A stretch of 42,297 nucleotides of DNA from Chloroflexota bacterium. Its GTDB lineage: Bacteria > Chloroflexota > Ktedonobacteria > Ktedonobacterales > Ktedonobacteraceae. Position 1 is the first letter of the stretch. Every line of letters begins with the position of its first letter. The notes below the pieces were generated by a model, which saw nothing but the letters and a program-made list of their open reading frames with translations, ran no database searches and had not been told where the DNA came from. The DNA lies in assembly GCA_902812455.1 (NCBI GenBank), contig CADDZH010000039.1, positions 1-42,297 on the forward strand, read 5' to 3'. Both the position numbers and the translations under genes were made by a program. This document shows positions 25,041 to 32,321 of the stretch, piece by piece.

Positions 25041-25339
25041 GTTAGCGTCCTTTATCAGATTGCCTTTACAGACAGTTTACATCTACAAGCTGATTGTATC
25101 TTAATTTTAGAGGTTTGGGAATACCCTATGAATGTGCCGCGCTATTCCGTATTGGGCATTGGGTGCAATGATGGGTATGAACAAATTGATCCGACAATCG
25201 TGTGGCCAGGATGTGGGCCGATGAAGCGGCGATGGGCACGATAAATCGGCCCCTACAGCCCGTTGGCTGGCGAAATGCAGTAGAGTGCCAGTTCATTGGC
25301 ACGTTGGCCTCCCTTGTGGGGGGCAGGCTCTTTACCGGA
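25041..25339. other. Gene-poor spacer with repeat B3
   Basis: AT-rich leader of the ATPase gene on the left, then family B repeat 25215-25258 and GC-rich sequence. No ORF is convincing and no clear promoter was found. Confidence 0.5.
25215..25258. repeat. Family B repeat, copy 3
   Basis: GGGCCGAT at 25215 and ATCGGCCCC at 25245 are the same arms as the palindrome at 83-102, but 22 bases apart, followed by the same CTACAG. Confidence 0.6.
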
Positions 25340-25975
25340 TCAATGTGGCAATACCGGCAGCGTTTGTACGAAGCTGGCGATGATGGCCTGAACCTCTTCT
25401 AGCCGGCCCTGGAAAAAGTGATCGGCGCCCTGTACCGCTACAAGGCTTTTCGGGGCAGGCACTTGCTCAAACCATTTCGCAGTTAGCTCATAAGGAGCAA
25501 GCTCGTCCTCTGTACCATGAATAAATAGCTTGGGCTTATGGCTGCCCTGCAGCGTATCGCCATTAAATGACTTTGCGGGAACTCCCAGGCCTATCATCGC
25601 CTGTGCCCGGTCATCAATGGCAGCCACACGTAGTCCAACATACGCGCCAAAAGAGAAGCCAGCTAAAATAACGGGCACACCTGGATAACGACGACTCAGA
25701 AACTCCAGTGCGAAACGTACATCATCCATCTCACCTCGCCCCTCGTCATAGGTGCCGCTGCTATGCCCTACTCCCCGGAAGTTGAAGCGCAGCGCCGGAA
25801 TATTGAGTGATTGCAGTACCTGCGCCACCTTAAATACCACTTTATTATGCATTGTACCGCCGCCCAGTGGATGGGGATGACAAACAAGCCCTGTATAATA
25901 AGGGATACTGCCCGGCTCTTCCGGTTTCAGAATCCCCTCCAGGTGGCCAATGGGCGTTGGAATATTAACATGCAA
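25340..25975 (-). CDS. Alpha/beta hydrolase, dienelactone-hydrolase-like (COG2945 type)
   Basis: A 211-residue cytoplasmic serine hydrolase. Visible are HPHPLGGGTMHNKVV (oxyanion region of this subfamily), LRFNFRGVGHSSG, nucleophile Ser in GFSFGAYVG, acid Asp in HGTEDELAPY and His in GADHFFQGRLEEV. Substrate is unknown. The reading frame begins with TTG at 25973-25975; the nearby ATG is out of frame, there is no Shine-Dalgarno, and no in-frame ATG lies upstream before the frame closes. It stands alone. Confidence 0.87.
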   Translation of the reverse strand: MHVNIPTPIGHLEGILKPEEPGSIPYYTGLVCHPHPLGGGTMHNKVVFKVAQVLQSLNIPALRFNFRGVGHSSGTYDEGRGEMDDVRFALEFLSRRYPGVPVILAGFSFGAYVGLRVAAIDDRAQAMIGLGVPAKSFNGDTLQGSHKPKLFIHGTEDELAPYELTAKWFEQVPAPKSLVAVQGADHFFQGRLEEVQAIIASFVQTLPVLPH

Positions 25976-26109
25976 AATTTGACTGATAGTTCGCCCTTCC
26001 CTTTCTCTCCTTAGTGCGCCACAAAGGCTCCGGCTTTAGCCCTATGCTCGCTTATCTTCAATATCGATAGCACACATGTCGATAGTATATCACGAATCAA
26101 TCAGGAACG

Positions 26110-26154
26110 AGGGCGAGGGTGGCCACGGCGTGGCGAAGCCTCGCCCCTACCCTT
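26110..26154. repeat. Family B repeat, copy 4
   Basis: GGGCGAGGGTGGCC...GGCGAAGCCTCGCCCCTACCCTT; inner arms GGCGAGG and CCTCGCC. Nearly the same as 33856-33896. Confidence 0.7.
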
Positions 26155-26177
26155 GAGCAAGAACAAGCGACAGGAGA

Positions 26178-26205
26178 GTAGGGGCAGAGCTTGCCTCTGC
26201 CCTGG
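26178..26205. repeat. Family B repeat, copy 5
   Basis: GTAGGGGCAGAGC-TTG-CCTCTGCCCTGG: hairpin GGGCAGAG / CTCTGCCC around CTTGC. Ends eight bases before the TTGACA at 26213. Matches 41192-41223. Confidence 0.7.
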
Positions 26206-26212
26206 ATCCCAC

Positions 26213-26242
26213 TTGACAACAAACAAGCAATTCTATCATAAT
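26213..26242 (+). promoter_or_regulatory. Promoter of the thymidylate-kinase-like pair
   Basis: TTGACA (26213-26218), 18-base spacer, CATAAT (26237-26242), about 48 bases before the ATG. Confidence 0.65.
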
Positions 26243-26295
26243 CGTTGATATATTCTTTCTATGTTTATATATCTTTCTAAAGATAGGCAATTACT

Positions 26296-27057
26296 ATGGA
26301 AACCTACGGGCATCATCGCTATCCTGGACGGCTCTTTGTTGTAGAAGGGGTCGATGGCTCAGGAAAAAGCACACAGATTGCGCTCCTGCGCCAGTGGCTG
26401 ATCAGCGAGGGCTATACTGTTTTCTTCAGCGAATGGAACTCGTCTCCGCTGGTCAAGAAAACGACCAGCAGGGGCAAGAAGAAACAGTTGCTCACACCAA
26501 CGACATTCAGCCTTATTCACGCAACGGATTTTGCAGATCGTACCGAGCATGACATCATACCCCCGCTCAAAGCAGGTGCGATTGTGCTGGCAGACCGCTA
26601 TATCTATACTGCTTTCGCTCGCGACGTGGCCCGCAATGTTGATCGCCGGTGGGTACGTGAGCTGTACCAGTTTGCCGTCAAACCCACAGTGGCCTTCTAC
26701 TATCGCGTCCCCTTAGAAGTATCGCTTAAGCGCATTCTGACAGGCCGTACTGAGATCAAGTACTACGAGGCAGGCATGGATCTGGGTCTAAGCAACGATC
26801 CCCAGGAAAGCTTCAAGCTTTTCCAGCAGCGCATTATCGATGAATACGAATCGATGATCGATGAGTTTGGGCTGACGGTCATGGATGCGACGCTGCCCAT
26901 CCCAGAGCAACAGCGGCGCATGAGGAAGATCATTCGTCCCTACCTGCAAGGTGTACACCGCGCACGCGAGTCCGCGCAGGAATCGGCATGGGCCGGCCTT
27001 GCCAGGGAAATGCGCCCATCGCACGTCGAGGTAGACGGGAGAAGAGGAACGCTATGA
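26296..27057 (+). CDS. Thymidylate-kinase-like P-loop kinase, first of a tandem pair
   Basis: A 253-residue P-loop protein with intact Walker A EGVDGSGKST (Lys24), the DRYIYT motif (Asp100-Arg101) of thymidylate kinases and a LID-like segment (~150-170, GRTEIKYYEAGMDL). dTMP kinase is typically ~205-215 residues; this one has an extra insert and a ~25-residue basic tail. It may phosphorylate a nucleotide other than dTMP, since the GMDLGLS/ESF segment marks a distinct clade. The ATG follows the promoter directly without an obvious Shine-Dalgarno (AAAGATAGG lies ~9 bases upstream). Its last four bases overlap the next gene (ATGA). Confidence 0.8.
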   Translation: METYGHHRYPGRLFVVEGVDGSGKSTQIALLRQWLISEGYTVFFSEWNSSPLVKKTTSRGKKKQLLTPTTFSLIHATDFADRTEHDIIPPLKAGAIVLADRYIYTAFARDVARNVDRRWVRELYQFAVKPTVAFYYRVPLEVSLKRILTGRTEIKYYEAGMDLGLSNDPQESFKLFQQRIIDEYESMIDEFGLTVMDATLPIPEQQRRMRKIIRPYLQGVHRARESAQESAWAGLAREMRPSHVEVDGRRGTL

Positions 27058-27749
27058 CCAGGCTTGCTTTCTACGGCATCGATGCCATTCATCTCCGAGA
27101 ACGCGAAGAAGTGCTGCCGGGCCGCCTCGTGGTTATTGAGGGTACCGATTGTGTTGGGCGCTCAACTCAGCTCCGCCTGCTGCGTCCCTGGCTGGAAAGT
27201 AGCGGCTATGCTGTGATTGATACCGAGACGACACGCTCGGAGCTGGTAGGCACCGGCCTCAAACAGGCCAAGGCCGGGCACACGCTGGGCCCCATCACGC
27301 TCGACCTTTTCTACGCCACCGACTTTGTAGATCGCTTCGAGAGCCAGATCATCCCGGCTCTGGCTGCCGGCTTTATCGTTCTCACCGACCGCTACATCTA
27401 CTCTCTCATGGCCCGCGCCCTTGTGCGGGGTGCCGACCCGCACTGGATTCGCTCGATCTATGGGCTGGCAGTGAAGCCCGATATCATCTTCTACTTGCAG
27501 ATCGGCGTCGAAGACCTGGTACCCCGTGTTCTGCAGCGTGGAGGCTTCGATTACTGGGAATCCGGCATGGATATGCGCCTGGGCGAAGACCTTTTCGAGA
27601 GCTTCGTCAATTACCAAAACAGGCTGATCGCACAGTTTGACGAGATGGCCGTCGAATACGGCTTTGAGGTGATTGACGCAAGCCAGCCTATTGCGCAAAT
27701 CAACGAGCAACTCAAGGAGAAGATTCTCCCACTACTACCACAGGGATAA
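27054..27749 (+). CDS. Thymidylate-kinase-like paralog with altered Walker A
   Basis: A 231-residue paralog of the upstream gene, aligned over its length (LPGRLVVIEG, FYATDFVDRFESQIIPAL, LTDRYIYSLMARALVRG, FDYWESGMDM). The P-loop reads EGTDCVGRST: the Walker A Lys is Arg36, and Gly-Ser before it are Cys-Val, so nucleotide phosphoryl transfer should be weak or lost. The DRY motif (Asp112-Arg113) is kept. The start ATG at 27054 overlaps the upstream stop and has GAGG six bases before it; a longer ORF start inside the previous gene is rejected. Likely a regulatory half of a heterodimer. Confidence 0.8.
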   Translation: MTRLAFYGIDAIHLREREEVLPGRLVVIEGTDCVGRSTQLRLLRPWLESSGYAVIDTETTRSELVGTGLKQAKAGHTLGPITLDLFYATDFVDRFESQIIPALAAGFIVLTDRYIYSLMARALVRGADPHWIRSIYGLAVKPDIIFYLQIGVEDLVPRVLQRGGFDYWESGMDMRLGEDLFESFVNYQNRLIAQFDEMAVEYGFEVIDASQPIAQINEQLKEKILPLLPQG

Positions 27750-27822
27750 TATGATTTTTACTAACCAAAACCGGTCATCATTTTCACCAGTTGCTTGTAT
27801 CAAAGAAGCCGAAGTCTCACCC

Positions 27823-27893
27823 ATGTCATGCTGAGCGCAGCGAAGCATCTAGGCGCCCAAGGAGAGAGACCCGCGGCTGCGCTCAGGGTGACA
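27823..27893. repeat. Dispersed palindromic repeat, family A copy 4
   Basis: Begins ATGTCATGCTGAGCGCAGCG and ends GCTGCGCTCAGGGTGACA, inverted ends as in the other copies, with a diverged centre. Lies between the kinase-like pair and the convergent methyltransferase. Confidence 0.8.
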
Positions 27894-27904
27894 GTGCTCC
27901 AGGA

Positions 27905-28630
27905 TTATCGCCGTACTGCATGGATTACCACATATCTGGGTACATGCACATATCGTTCAGCCGCAGTCCCTTGTTGTGCTAGTTCCTCGCTCAATTGAGG
28001 CTCGAGCATTGTCTGGACTATGCACCCCTCCTGGATCACAAAATTGATGTAGGCACTTAACGGGCGGTGAAACAAATATCCAAAGCTCTGCCGAGTAATG
28101 TATTCCTTGAAGTACTCCCTCACCTCCACATAGCCCTTTTTGACCCATTCGGAACTCGCTTCCTCGAAGCAAGGATGCACGAGCGAAAAAATAAAACTTC
28201 CCTTGCTTTTGATTGCGGCTATACAGTTACGCATGGCTGCCTGGTAGTCGGGAATATCCATGAAGACCATATTGGCAATAGCGCAGTCAAAGGCGTTTTG
28301 CAGGTTTTGCAGAGCGGACAGGTCTTGCTGAAGATAGGTAATGCCCAACTTTTCCTGCTGCTCGCGTTCGACAGCATAGCAGTAAAATGGCTCTGCTGGT
28401 TCCACTCCAGTAACAATAGCCCCTTTTCTTGCGAGTAAGCGGCACAGGTAACCCTGCCCGCAACCGGCATCCAGAATACGCCTACCCGCCACATCTCCTA
28501 AACAGGAGAAAATAGCAGGATTGAGCAGGTGCTGCCGAGTAAAATCACCATCGCCGCCGAAGCTCTCTACGAGCTCCTGGGGAACTTGCGTCCACTCATT
28601 GATGATGTCTGAATTGCTTATTTCTGGCAT
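27905..28630 (-). CDS. Class I SAM-dependent methyltransferase
   Basis: A 241-residue Methyltransf_11/25-type enzyme. SAM-binding motif I is ILDAGCGQGYLCRLLA (~52-67), followed by the acidic residue at the end of strand 2 (VTGVEPAE), LQQDLSAL (motif II region) and FDCAIANMVFMDI (motif IV). The substrate is unknown. The ATG at 28630 has no Shine-Dalgarno, but TGA-TATAAT ends six bases upstream, which predicts a leaderless message. It stands alone, converging on the kinase-like pair across family A repeat copy 4. Confidence 0.88.
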   Translation of the reverse strand: MPEISNSDIINEWTQVPQELVESFGGDGDFTRQHLLNPAIFSCLGDVAGRRILDAGCGQGYLCRLLARKGAIVTGVEPAEPFYCYAVEREQQEKLGITYLQQDLSALQNLQNAFDCAIANMVFMDIPDYQAAMRNCIAAIKSKGSFIFSLVHPCFEEASSEWVKKGYVEVREYFKEYITRQSFGYLFHRPLSAYINFVIQEGCIVQTMLEPQLSEELAQQGTAAERYVHVPRYVVIHAVRR

Positions 28631-28636
28631 GGGTTG

Positions 28637-28645
28637 ATTATATCA
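28637..28645 (-). promoter_or_regulatory. Extended -10 promoter for leaderless methyltransferase mRNA
   Basis: Minus-strand TGA-TATAAT followed by six bases (CAACCC) and the ATG. Same arrangement as the WYL regulator at 3151. Confidence 0.6.
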
Positions 28646-28738
28646 TTGGAGGGGATGAAAATCAGGGGCGCTTTTAACGCCATTCTATGGTAAACTGCTC
28701 TATAGTGAAAAAACAGATACATGAAAAGGAGCAGCATC

Positions 28739-29035
28739 ATGATAGAACCCATAAATCAGCAGGGCTTTTCAAATGTTAACGGCACTCGCATGTCTGACAA
28801 GTTTGTGTCAGAAGAGGGAGATATTGTATGGCAGGGCTTCGCAGATGTTAACGGCACGCGCATGTACTATAAAGTAGCGGGCCAGGGACATCCTCTCACT
28901 CTTATTCATGGCGGGCTGGTTGACAGGCGGCTATGGGATGATCAGTTCAATGCATTCGCGCAGCACTTCAAGGTCATTTGCTACGATATACGGAGGTTTA
29001 GGTTTTCGGAATTTTATACTTTTTCATTTTTCTAA
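28739..29035 (+). pseudogene. Truncated alpha/beta hydrolase with duplicated N terminus
   Basis: 98 residues from ATG 28739 (AAGGAG upstream). The segment FADVNGTRMYYKVAGQGHPLTLIHGGLVDRRLWDDQ...VICYDIR is the first third of an alpha/beta hydrolase, up to the strand before the nucleophile region; normal members have ~250-280 residues. After YDIR the sequence turns into a non-homologous tail (RFRFSEFYTFSFF) and stops, so the catalytic Ser, Asp and His are missing. The opening also contains two copies of QGF(S/A)(N/D)VNGTRM, about 75 bases apart. Probably a remnant after deletion or replacement of the 3' part. Confidence 0.7.
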
Positions 29036-29056
29036 TGAAACAGGCCAGAATTTTTA

Positions 29057-29085
29057 TTGACAAATTTGGAGGCGGCGTCTAAAAT
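29057..29085 (+). promoter_or_regulatory. Promoter of the toxin-antitoxin pair
   Basis: TTGACA (29057-29062), 17-base spacer, TAAAAT (29080-29085), 45 bases before the antitoxin ATG. Confidence 0.75.
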
Positions 29086-29130
29086 TAGAACAGACTGAGA
29101 AGCGTCATGTATACGATTAGGAGGAAGTTC

Positions 29131-29463
29131 ATGGCTGCTGTGCAACCTGATTTTTATCGTCATGAGAACCTCATCCGCAAATCTATACAAATCCCTTCAA
29201 CGCAGCACAAAGAGCTGAAAGCGCTGGCAGTTGAACTAGAATCTTCCTTAGGAGACGTAGTGGAGACCATTATGGAACTGATGCGACGAGATAATTACCA
29301 GCAGTTAAAAGCAGCCATCCTTGAGAAACGTGAACGAGCCCTCTCTTCTCTCACCCACTCACTTGACGAAGCCTACGATTACCTCGGTTCCCTTCCAGAA
29401 ACACTCGATGACGCCCACTTCTTTTTTGATGCCGGTCGCGAAGGCATGGCGGTGGCATATTGA
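29131..29463 (+). CDS. Probable antitoxin of the adjacent MazF-like toxin
   Basis: A 110-residue helical protein. Residues ~15-50 (RKSIQIPSTQHKELKALAVELESSLGDVVETIMELM) look like a ribbon-helix-helix DNA-binding unit (a strand, then two helices), and the acidic C terminus (SLPETLDDAHFFFDAGREG) could wrap the toxin. Antitoxin role is inferred from the gene order: a PemK/MazF toxin begins 31 bases downstream. The start ATG at 29131 has AGGAGG upstream; an earlier ATG eight codons upstream does not. Such antitoxins usually repress their own operon. Confidence 0.7.
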   Translation: MAAVQPDFYRHENLIRKSIQIPSTQHKELKALAVELESSLGDVVETIMELMRRDNYQQLKAAILEKRERALSSLTHSLDEAYDYLGSLPETLDDAHFFFDAGREGMAVAY

Positions 29464-29494
29464 TGATCTTGTAGCAGTGTAAGGTTCTAATTAC

Positions 29495-29908
29495 ATGAGT
29501 CGTGAGGTCAGGCAACCATCGCCCAGCCCTCAACAAGCGGGAGAAAAAGAAACAGGTCTTCCCAGCCCCAGGCGGGGTGAGATATGGGATGTGGACTGGT
29601 CTCCGGGCCGTGGCGCTGAGCAGCAGGGCACGCGCCCTGCTCTGATCATTCAGAACGATCGAGGCAATGCTTCTCCAAGCTATCCCCTGACTATTGTCGC
29701 CTCCATGAGCCGCACGGAGCGCGAGCTTCCCCTGCATGTCCGTATTGCTCCAACCGAAGAAAATGGCCTGACCGATTTTACCGATGTCAAGACCGAACAA
29801 GTGATGACCATCGAGAAATCCCGCTTGCTACGCCGCCGGGGCAGCATTACTGCCGAAGAACTGAGTCGCGTGGATCATGCTTTGAAGTTAAGCCTCAATT
29901 TACCTTGA
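29495..29908 (+). CDS. mazF: MazF/PemK-family endoribonuclease toxin
   Basis: A 137-residue PemK-like protein. Conserved marks: RRGEIWDVDWSPGRGAEQQG (residues ~26-45), RPALIIQNDRGN, PLTIVASMS, then VKTEQVMTIEKSRLLRR and SRVDHALKLSL. In the family this fold cleaves mRNA at short sites and arrests growth. A 25-residue polar N-terminal extension (to ~residue 25) is unusual. The gene follows its antitoxin by 31 bases. No strong Shine-Dalgarno precedes the ATG (AAGG about 13 bases away), which may keep toxin translation low. Confidence 0.87.
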   Translation: MSREVRQPSPSPQQAGEKETGLPSPRRGEIWDVDWSPGRGAEQQGTRPALIIQNDRGNASPSYPLTIVASMSRTERELPLHVRIAPTEENGLTDFTDVKTEQVMTIEKSRLLRRRGSITAEELSRVDHALKLSLNLP

Positions 29909-29933
29909 TTGTTTATGAAGGAGCCTGGAGCAG

Positions 29934-30614
29934 ATGCAGCCTTCTGATCAACAGGAGCAGCCGGCAGAAGAGAACACGAAGCAGGCTAGAGAAGAAGTTT
30001 GGGTTTACCCACCGCCACCCTCTTTCTATCAAAATATGCCCCTGCCTGCTGAGCTACCTCCGCTTCCACCGGCACAAGGCCAGATTCCGCCTGCCCAGCC
30101 AGCAGCTCCACCACCTCTACCAGGCTACCCACCTCCTTTCATGCCTTCGCCTCCACAGCAACCTGTGGCAAAAAGGTCGCGTAAGTGGGTCTGGATCACT
30201 GTCTCTATCCTGGCCGTCGCTCTTCTCGCCAGTTGTGGCCTGTGCGGCTGGGGATTATATACTCTCTTTGCTCCCGCATTTCAAAGTGTGTCTGGCTCGC
30301 TGGCTGTTGTGAATGATTATTTTACCAATCTGCAGGATCAAAACTACGCGGCTGCCTATCGCGATCTCGCCGTTCCTGGTCTAACGCAGGCCCAATTTAC
30401 CCGGCAGGCGATGCAGCGTGATCAAGCCTATGGGCCGATCCTCTCCTATACAGTGAACCAGCCCTCGTTCAGTTCAAATCCCAATTCAGGCCCCAATCTC
30501 TCGCAGTTCACGTTCACGGTGCAGGTGAAGCGCCGGAGTTTGAGCTATACTGTCACGCTTACTACTAGCCAGGTGCAGGGAAGCTGGAAGATTATCTACT
30601 TCGATAAGATTTAG
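29934..30614 (+). CDS. Proline-rich single-span membrane protein
   Basis: A 226-residue protein with a charged start, a Pro-rich region (~25-78, PPLPPAQGQIPP...) and one membrane helix (~84-107, VWITVSILAVALLASCGLCG). An extracellular C-terminal domain (~115-226) begins VNDYFTNLQDQNYAAAYRDLA, like DUF4878-type NTF2-like domains. Topology is probably cytoplasmic N terminus, exposed C terminus. Function is not known. GAAGGAG is found upstream, 25 bases after the toxin gene. It converges with the 30611-30832 gene, overlapping by four bases. Confidence 0.7.
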   Translation: MQPSDQQEQPAEENTKQAREEVWVYPPPPSFYQNMPLPAELPPLPPAQGQIPPAQPAAPPPLPGYPPPFMPSPPQQPVAKRSRKWVWITVSILAVALLASCGLCGWGLYTLFAPAFQSVSGSLAVVNDYFTNLQDQNYAAAYRDLAVPGLTQAQFTRQAMQRDQAYGPILSYTVNQPSFSSNPNSGPNLSQFTFTVQVKRRSLSYTVTLTTSQVQGSWKIIYFDKI

Positions 30615-30832
30615 TCTACCATGATCTTCGAGTGCGTGCTCGTCATGGGTATCTCGCGCCCAACGCAGGCACGCAGATCTTCTCGATAGAAACGCCAGGT
30701 ACTTCCTACCTTGTGGCCTGTCAACTGGCCAGACCACATAAGACGATAAAGAGTTGAGCGGCTGACTCGTAGATAGTTCATAGCCTCTTTAAAAGTTAAA
30801 AGAACGTCGTCGTGAGCCACCTGTAAAACCAT
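30611..30832 (-). CDS. Excisionase-like (MerR/HTH_17) small DNA-binding protein
   Basis: A 73-residue protein with the helix-turn-helix FKEAMNYLRVSRSTLYRLMWSGQLTGHKVGSTWRFYREDL, the standard excisionase/HTH_17 form that binds DNA through a winged helix. Start ATG at 30832 has AGGGAG upstream; a longer ORF upstream would read through the operator palindrome. No integrase or other phage gene is seen nearby, so it is more likely a transcription factor. The palindrome at 30915-30938 in its upstream region is the obvious candidate site. Confidence 0.8.
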   Translation of the reverse strand: MVLQVAHDDVLLTFKEAMNYLRVSRSTLYRLMWSGQLTGHKVGSTWRFYREDLRACVGREIPMTSTHSKIMVD

Positions 30833-30914
30833 AGCTGTTCTCCCTCTGTTCACCCTCAAAGTGATAGTCGTTCTCATCCAGCGCTGGCGAGATGCTTGCA
30901 TGTATGATGCCGGA

Positions 30915-30938
30915 AATTTGTATCGGTTGATACAAATT
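30915..30938. promoter_or_regulatory. Perfect palindrome, probable operator
   Basis: Arms AATTTGTATC and GATACAAATT (10 bases each, perfect) around GGTT, 83 bases upstream of the excisionase-like gene. Its AT-rich character and symmetry are those of a dimer-binding operator. Confidence 0.65.
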
Positions 30939-31039
30939 GCTGTCTCATTGCATGTTATAATAGCCAACCGTGATGGGCTTTTCTGTTGAGGAACAGTTGT
31001 GATCCGGTTAATTTTAACGGCTGCATGGTTAGATATTCA

Positions 31040-32044
31040 TTACCATTTATGTTCCAGCAGTGCATGGAGTGCTGTTGTATCACAAGATACCGGAAAAATG
31101 TCCAGTCCGGTGATCTCTTGCAGGCGCTGGATAACGGTCGTATCTGCCGGATCGGCCAGCGCAACTGTGAGGCAGTGATGATCGCGGCCTACAGGGATGC
31201 AGCGCAACTCAAGCGCCACTTTATGGGGAATAAGCTGTTTCAAGCGTGCAGGAATACGGGCGGGCAATTGCATATATGGGGCGTTGCCAGGTGCGTGGCG
31301 ATGAAGGGGCGATGAAGATACTGGAGGCATAGAGATTTGTTTTTCTGTATCCCGGTAGCTAGATGGGCTTTCTTCCGCTGGCACAGGCTGCCAGAATTGT
31401 GTGGTAATAGCAGGACGCAGGGTAAACCGCCGGGCAGTGATGCCTGCCTGGTAGAGCATCTTCTCTACTGGCGAATCTCCCCTGGAATACGAGCCAACAC
31501 CCATGACAACATCTGTCTCATACTCCAGTGGTGGAATCACCGTTTCTGCCTGGATAAGACTGATGCTGTTATATACTCGCTCCAGTATACTCTCTATGCC
31601 TGGCTTATCAACGTCAGGAAAGATAACAACTGCCCCTATAGATTCATGCACCAGGATGAGATCGCTTTTCCTGATGACACGCCTGGTATTGGCAAGAACC
31701 TGCTCCATAAAACTGGCAGGGGCATGATACCGCTTACGATTGTGAAGTATCCCCGCCTGCGGGCCAATATGCACCGGCTCCAATTGAGAGATATGCAGGA
31801 GCAGGATGCTCAGAGAGGCCAGGCGCGGGAGCAATGCATCCAACTGGCCGCGTAAATGCAGATAGAGTTCTGCAGGGATGGGTGTCACCTTCTCCAGGTC
31901 AAACTGGTCTTCCTGCCCTTGCGCTCGCGTTGCGGCTTTCTCATAGGCCAGGTAGAACGAAGCAGGAGCTAAGCAATGACAGCGTTCTGCAAACTGAGAA
32001 TCTACGGCTATATATGGCTGAGTCAAAGATTGTTTTTTGAGCAT
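31040..32044 (-). CDS. Degenerate GGDEF-like protein with C-terminal MshEN domain
   Basis: A 334-residue cytoplasmic protein. Residues ~262-334 (RIPARLKQLIPHKVALELRCIPVGRDHHCLTVALADPADTTVI...) match the MshEN/GspE N-terminal domain that binds cyclic di-GMP in type II and type IV pilus ATPases. Residues ~65-180 have the spacing and secondary structure of a GGDEF domain (VIRKSDLILVHESIGAVVIFP), but the GGDEF motif itself is replaced by HESIGA, so it should not make c-di-GMP. No ATPase domain is attached. A c-di-GMP receptor or adaptor is inferred. The ATG at 32044 lacks a strong Shine-Dalgarno. Same strand as the response regulator 277 bases upstream. Confidence 0.65.
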   Translation of the reverse strand: MLKKQSLTQPYIAVDSQFAERCHCLAPASFYLAYEKAATRAQGQEDQFDLEKVTPIPAELYLHLRGQLDALLPRLASLSILLLHISQLEPVHIGPQAGILHNRKRYHAPASFMEQVLANTRRVIRKSDLILVHESIGAVVIFPDVDKPGIESILERVYNSISLIQAETVIPPLEYETDVVMGVGSYSRGDSPVEKMLYQAGITARRFTLRPAITTQFWQPVPAEESPSSYRDTEKQISMPPVSSSPLHRHAPGNAPYMQLPARIPARLKQLIPHKVALELRCIPVGRDHHCLTVALADPADTTVIQRLQEITGLDIFPVSCDTTALHALLEHKW

Positions 32045-32321
32045 CGATCATCGTTCTGGGATGCAGAAAATGTGGTCACTGAAACAGAGTATATGCTGAT
32101 GAGGCTGCTGAATTGATGAAGAGTGTGTTGTAGTATGGTTAAGAAGCAATATATCCGGTTAAGAAGGCTTCTACCAAAAATTGGGTGGCGCCTTCTTCAT
32201 TGAGGGTAGGGGCGAGGCTTCGCTACTGGCCACCGTCGCCCTGGTACAGCCAGCTTCCATCCTCCAGGAGAGAGGCCAGGCCTCTCTCTGTAGCTACAGG
32301 TGCGCGGGTAAAAATGCAGAG
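32045..32321. other. Spacer with hairpins and a family B repeat
   Basis: Contains AAGAAGGC ... GCCTTCTT arms (32161-32197), repeat B6 (32201-32253), and a perfect inverted repeat GAGAGAGGCC-A-GGCCTCTCTC (32268-32288) past the response regulator stop. No T-run follows it on the gene's strand. Confidence 0.55.
32201..32253. repeat. Family B repeat, copy 6
   Basis: TGAGGGTAGGGGCGAGGCTTCGC ... GGCCACCGTCGCCCTGG; the reverse-orientation counterpart of 26110-26154. Confidence 0.7.

Larger units (their letters stand above)
25976..26295. other. Divergent spacer with two family B repeats and a promoter
   Basis: Holds repeats at 26110-26154 and 26178-26205 and the promoter at 26213-26242 for the kinase-like pair. 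The remaining ~130 bases next to the hydrolase show nothing recognisable. Confidence 0.6.

Noticed and set aside
30611..30832. Prophage excisionase
   Set aside because: No integrase, attachment repeats or phage structural genes are seen within the window; HTH_17 proteins are often plain regulators.
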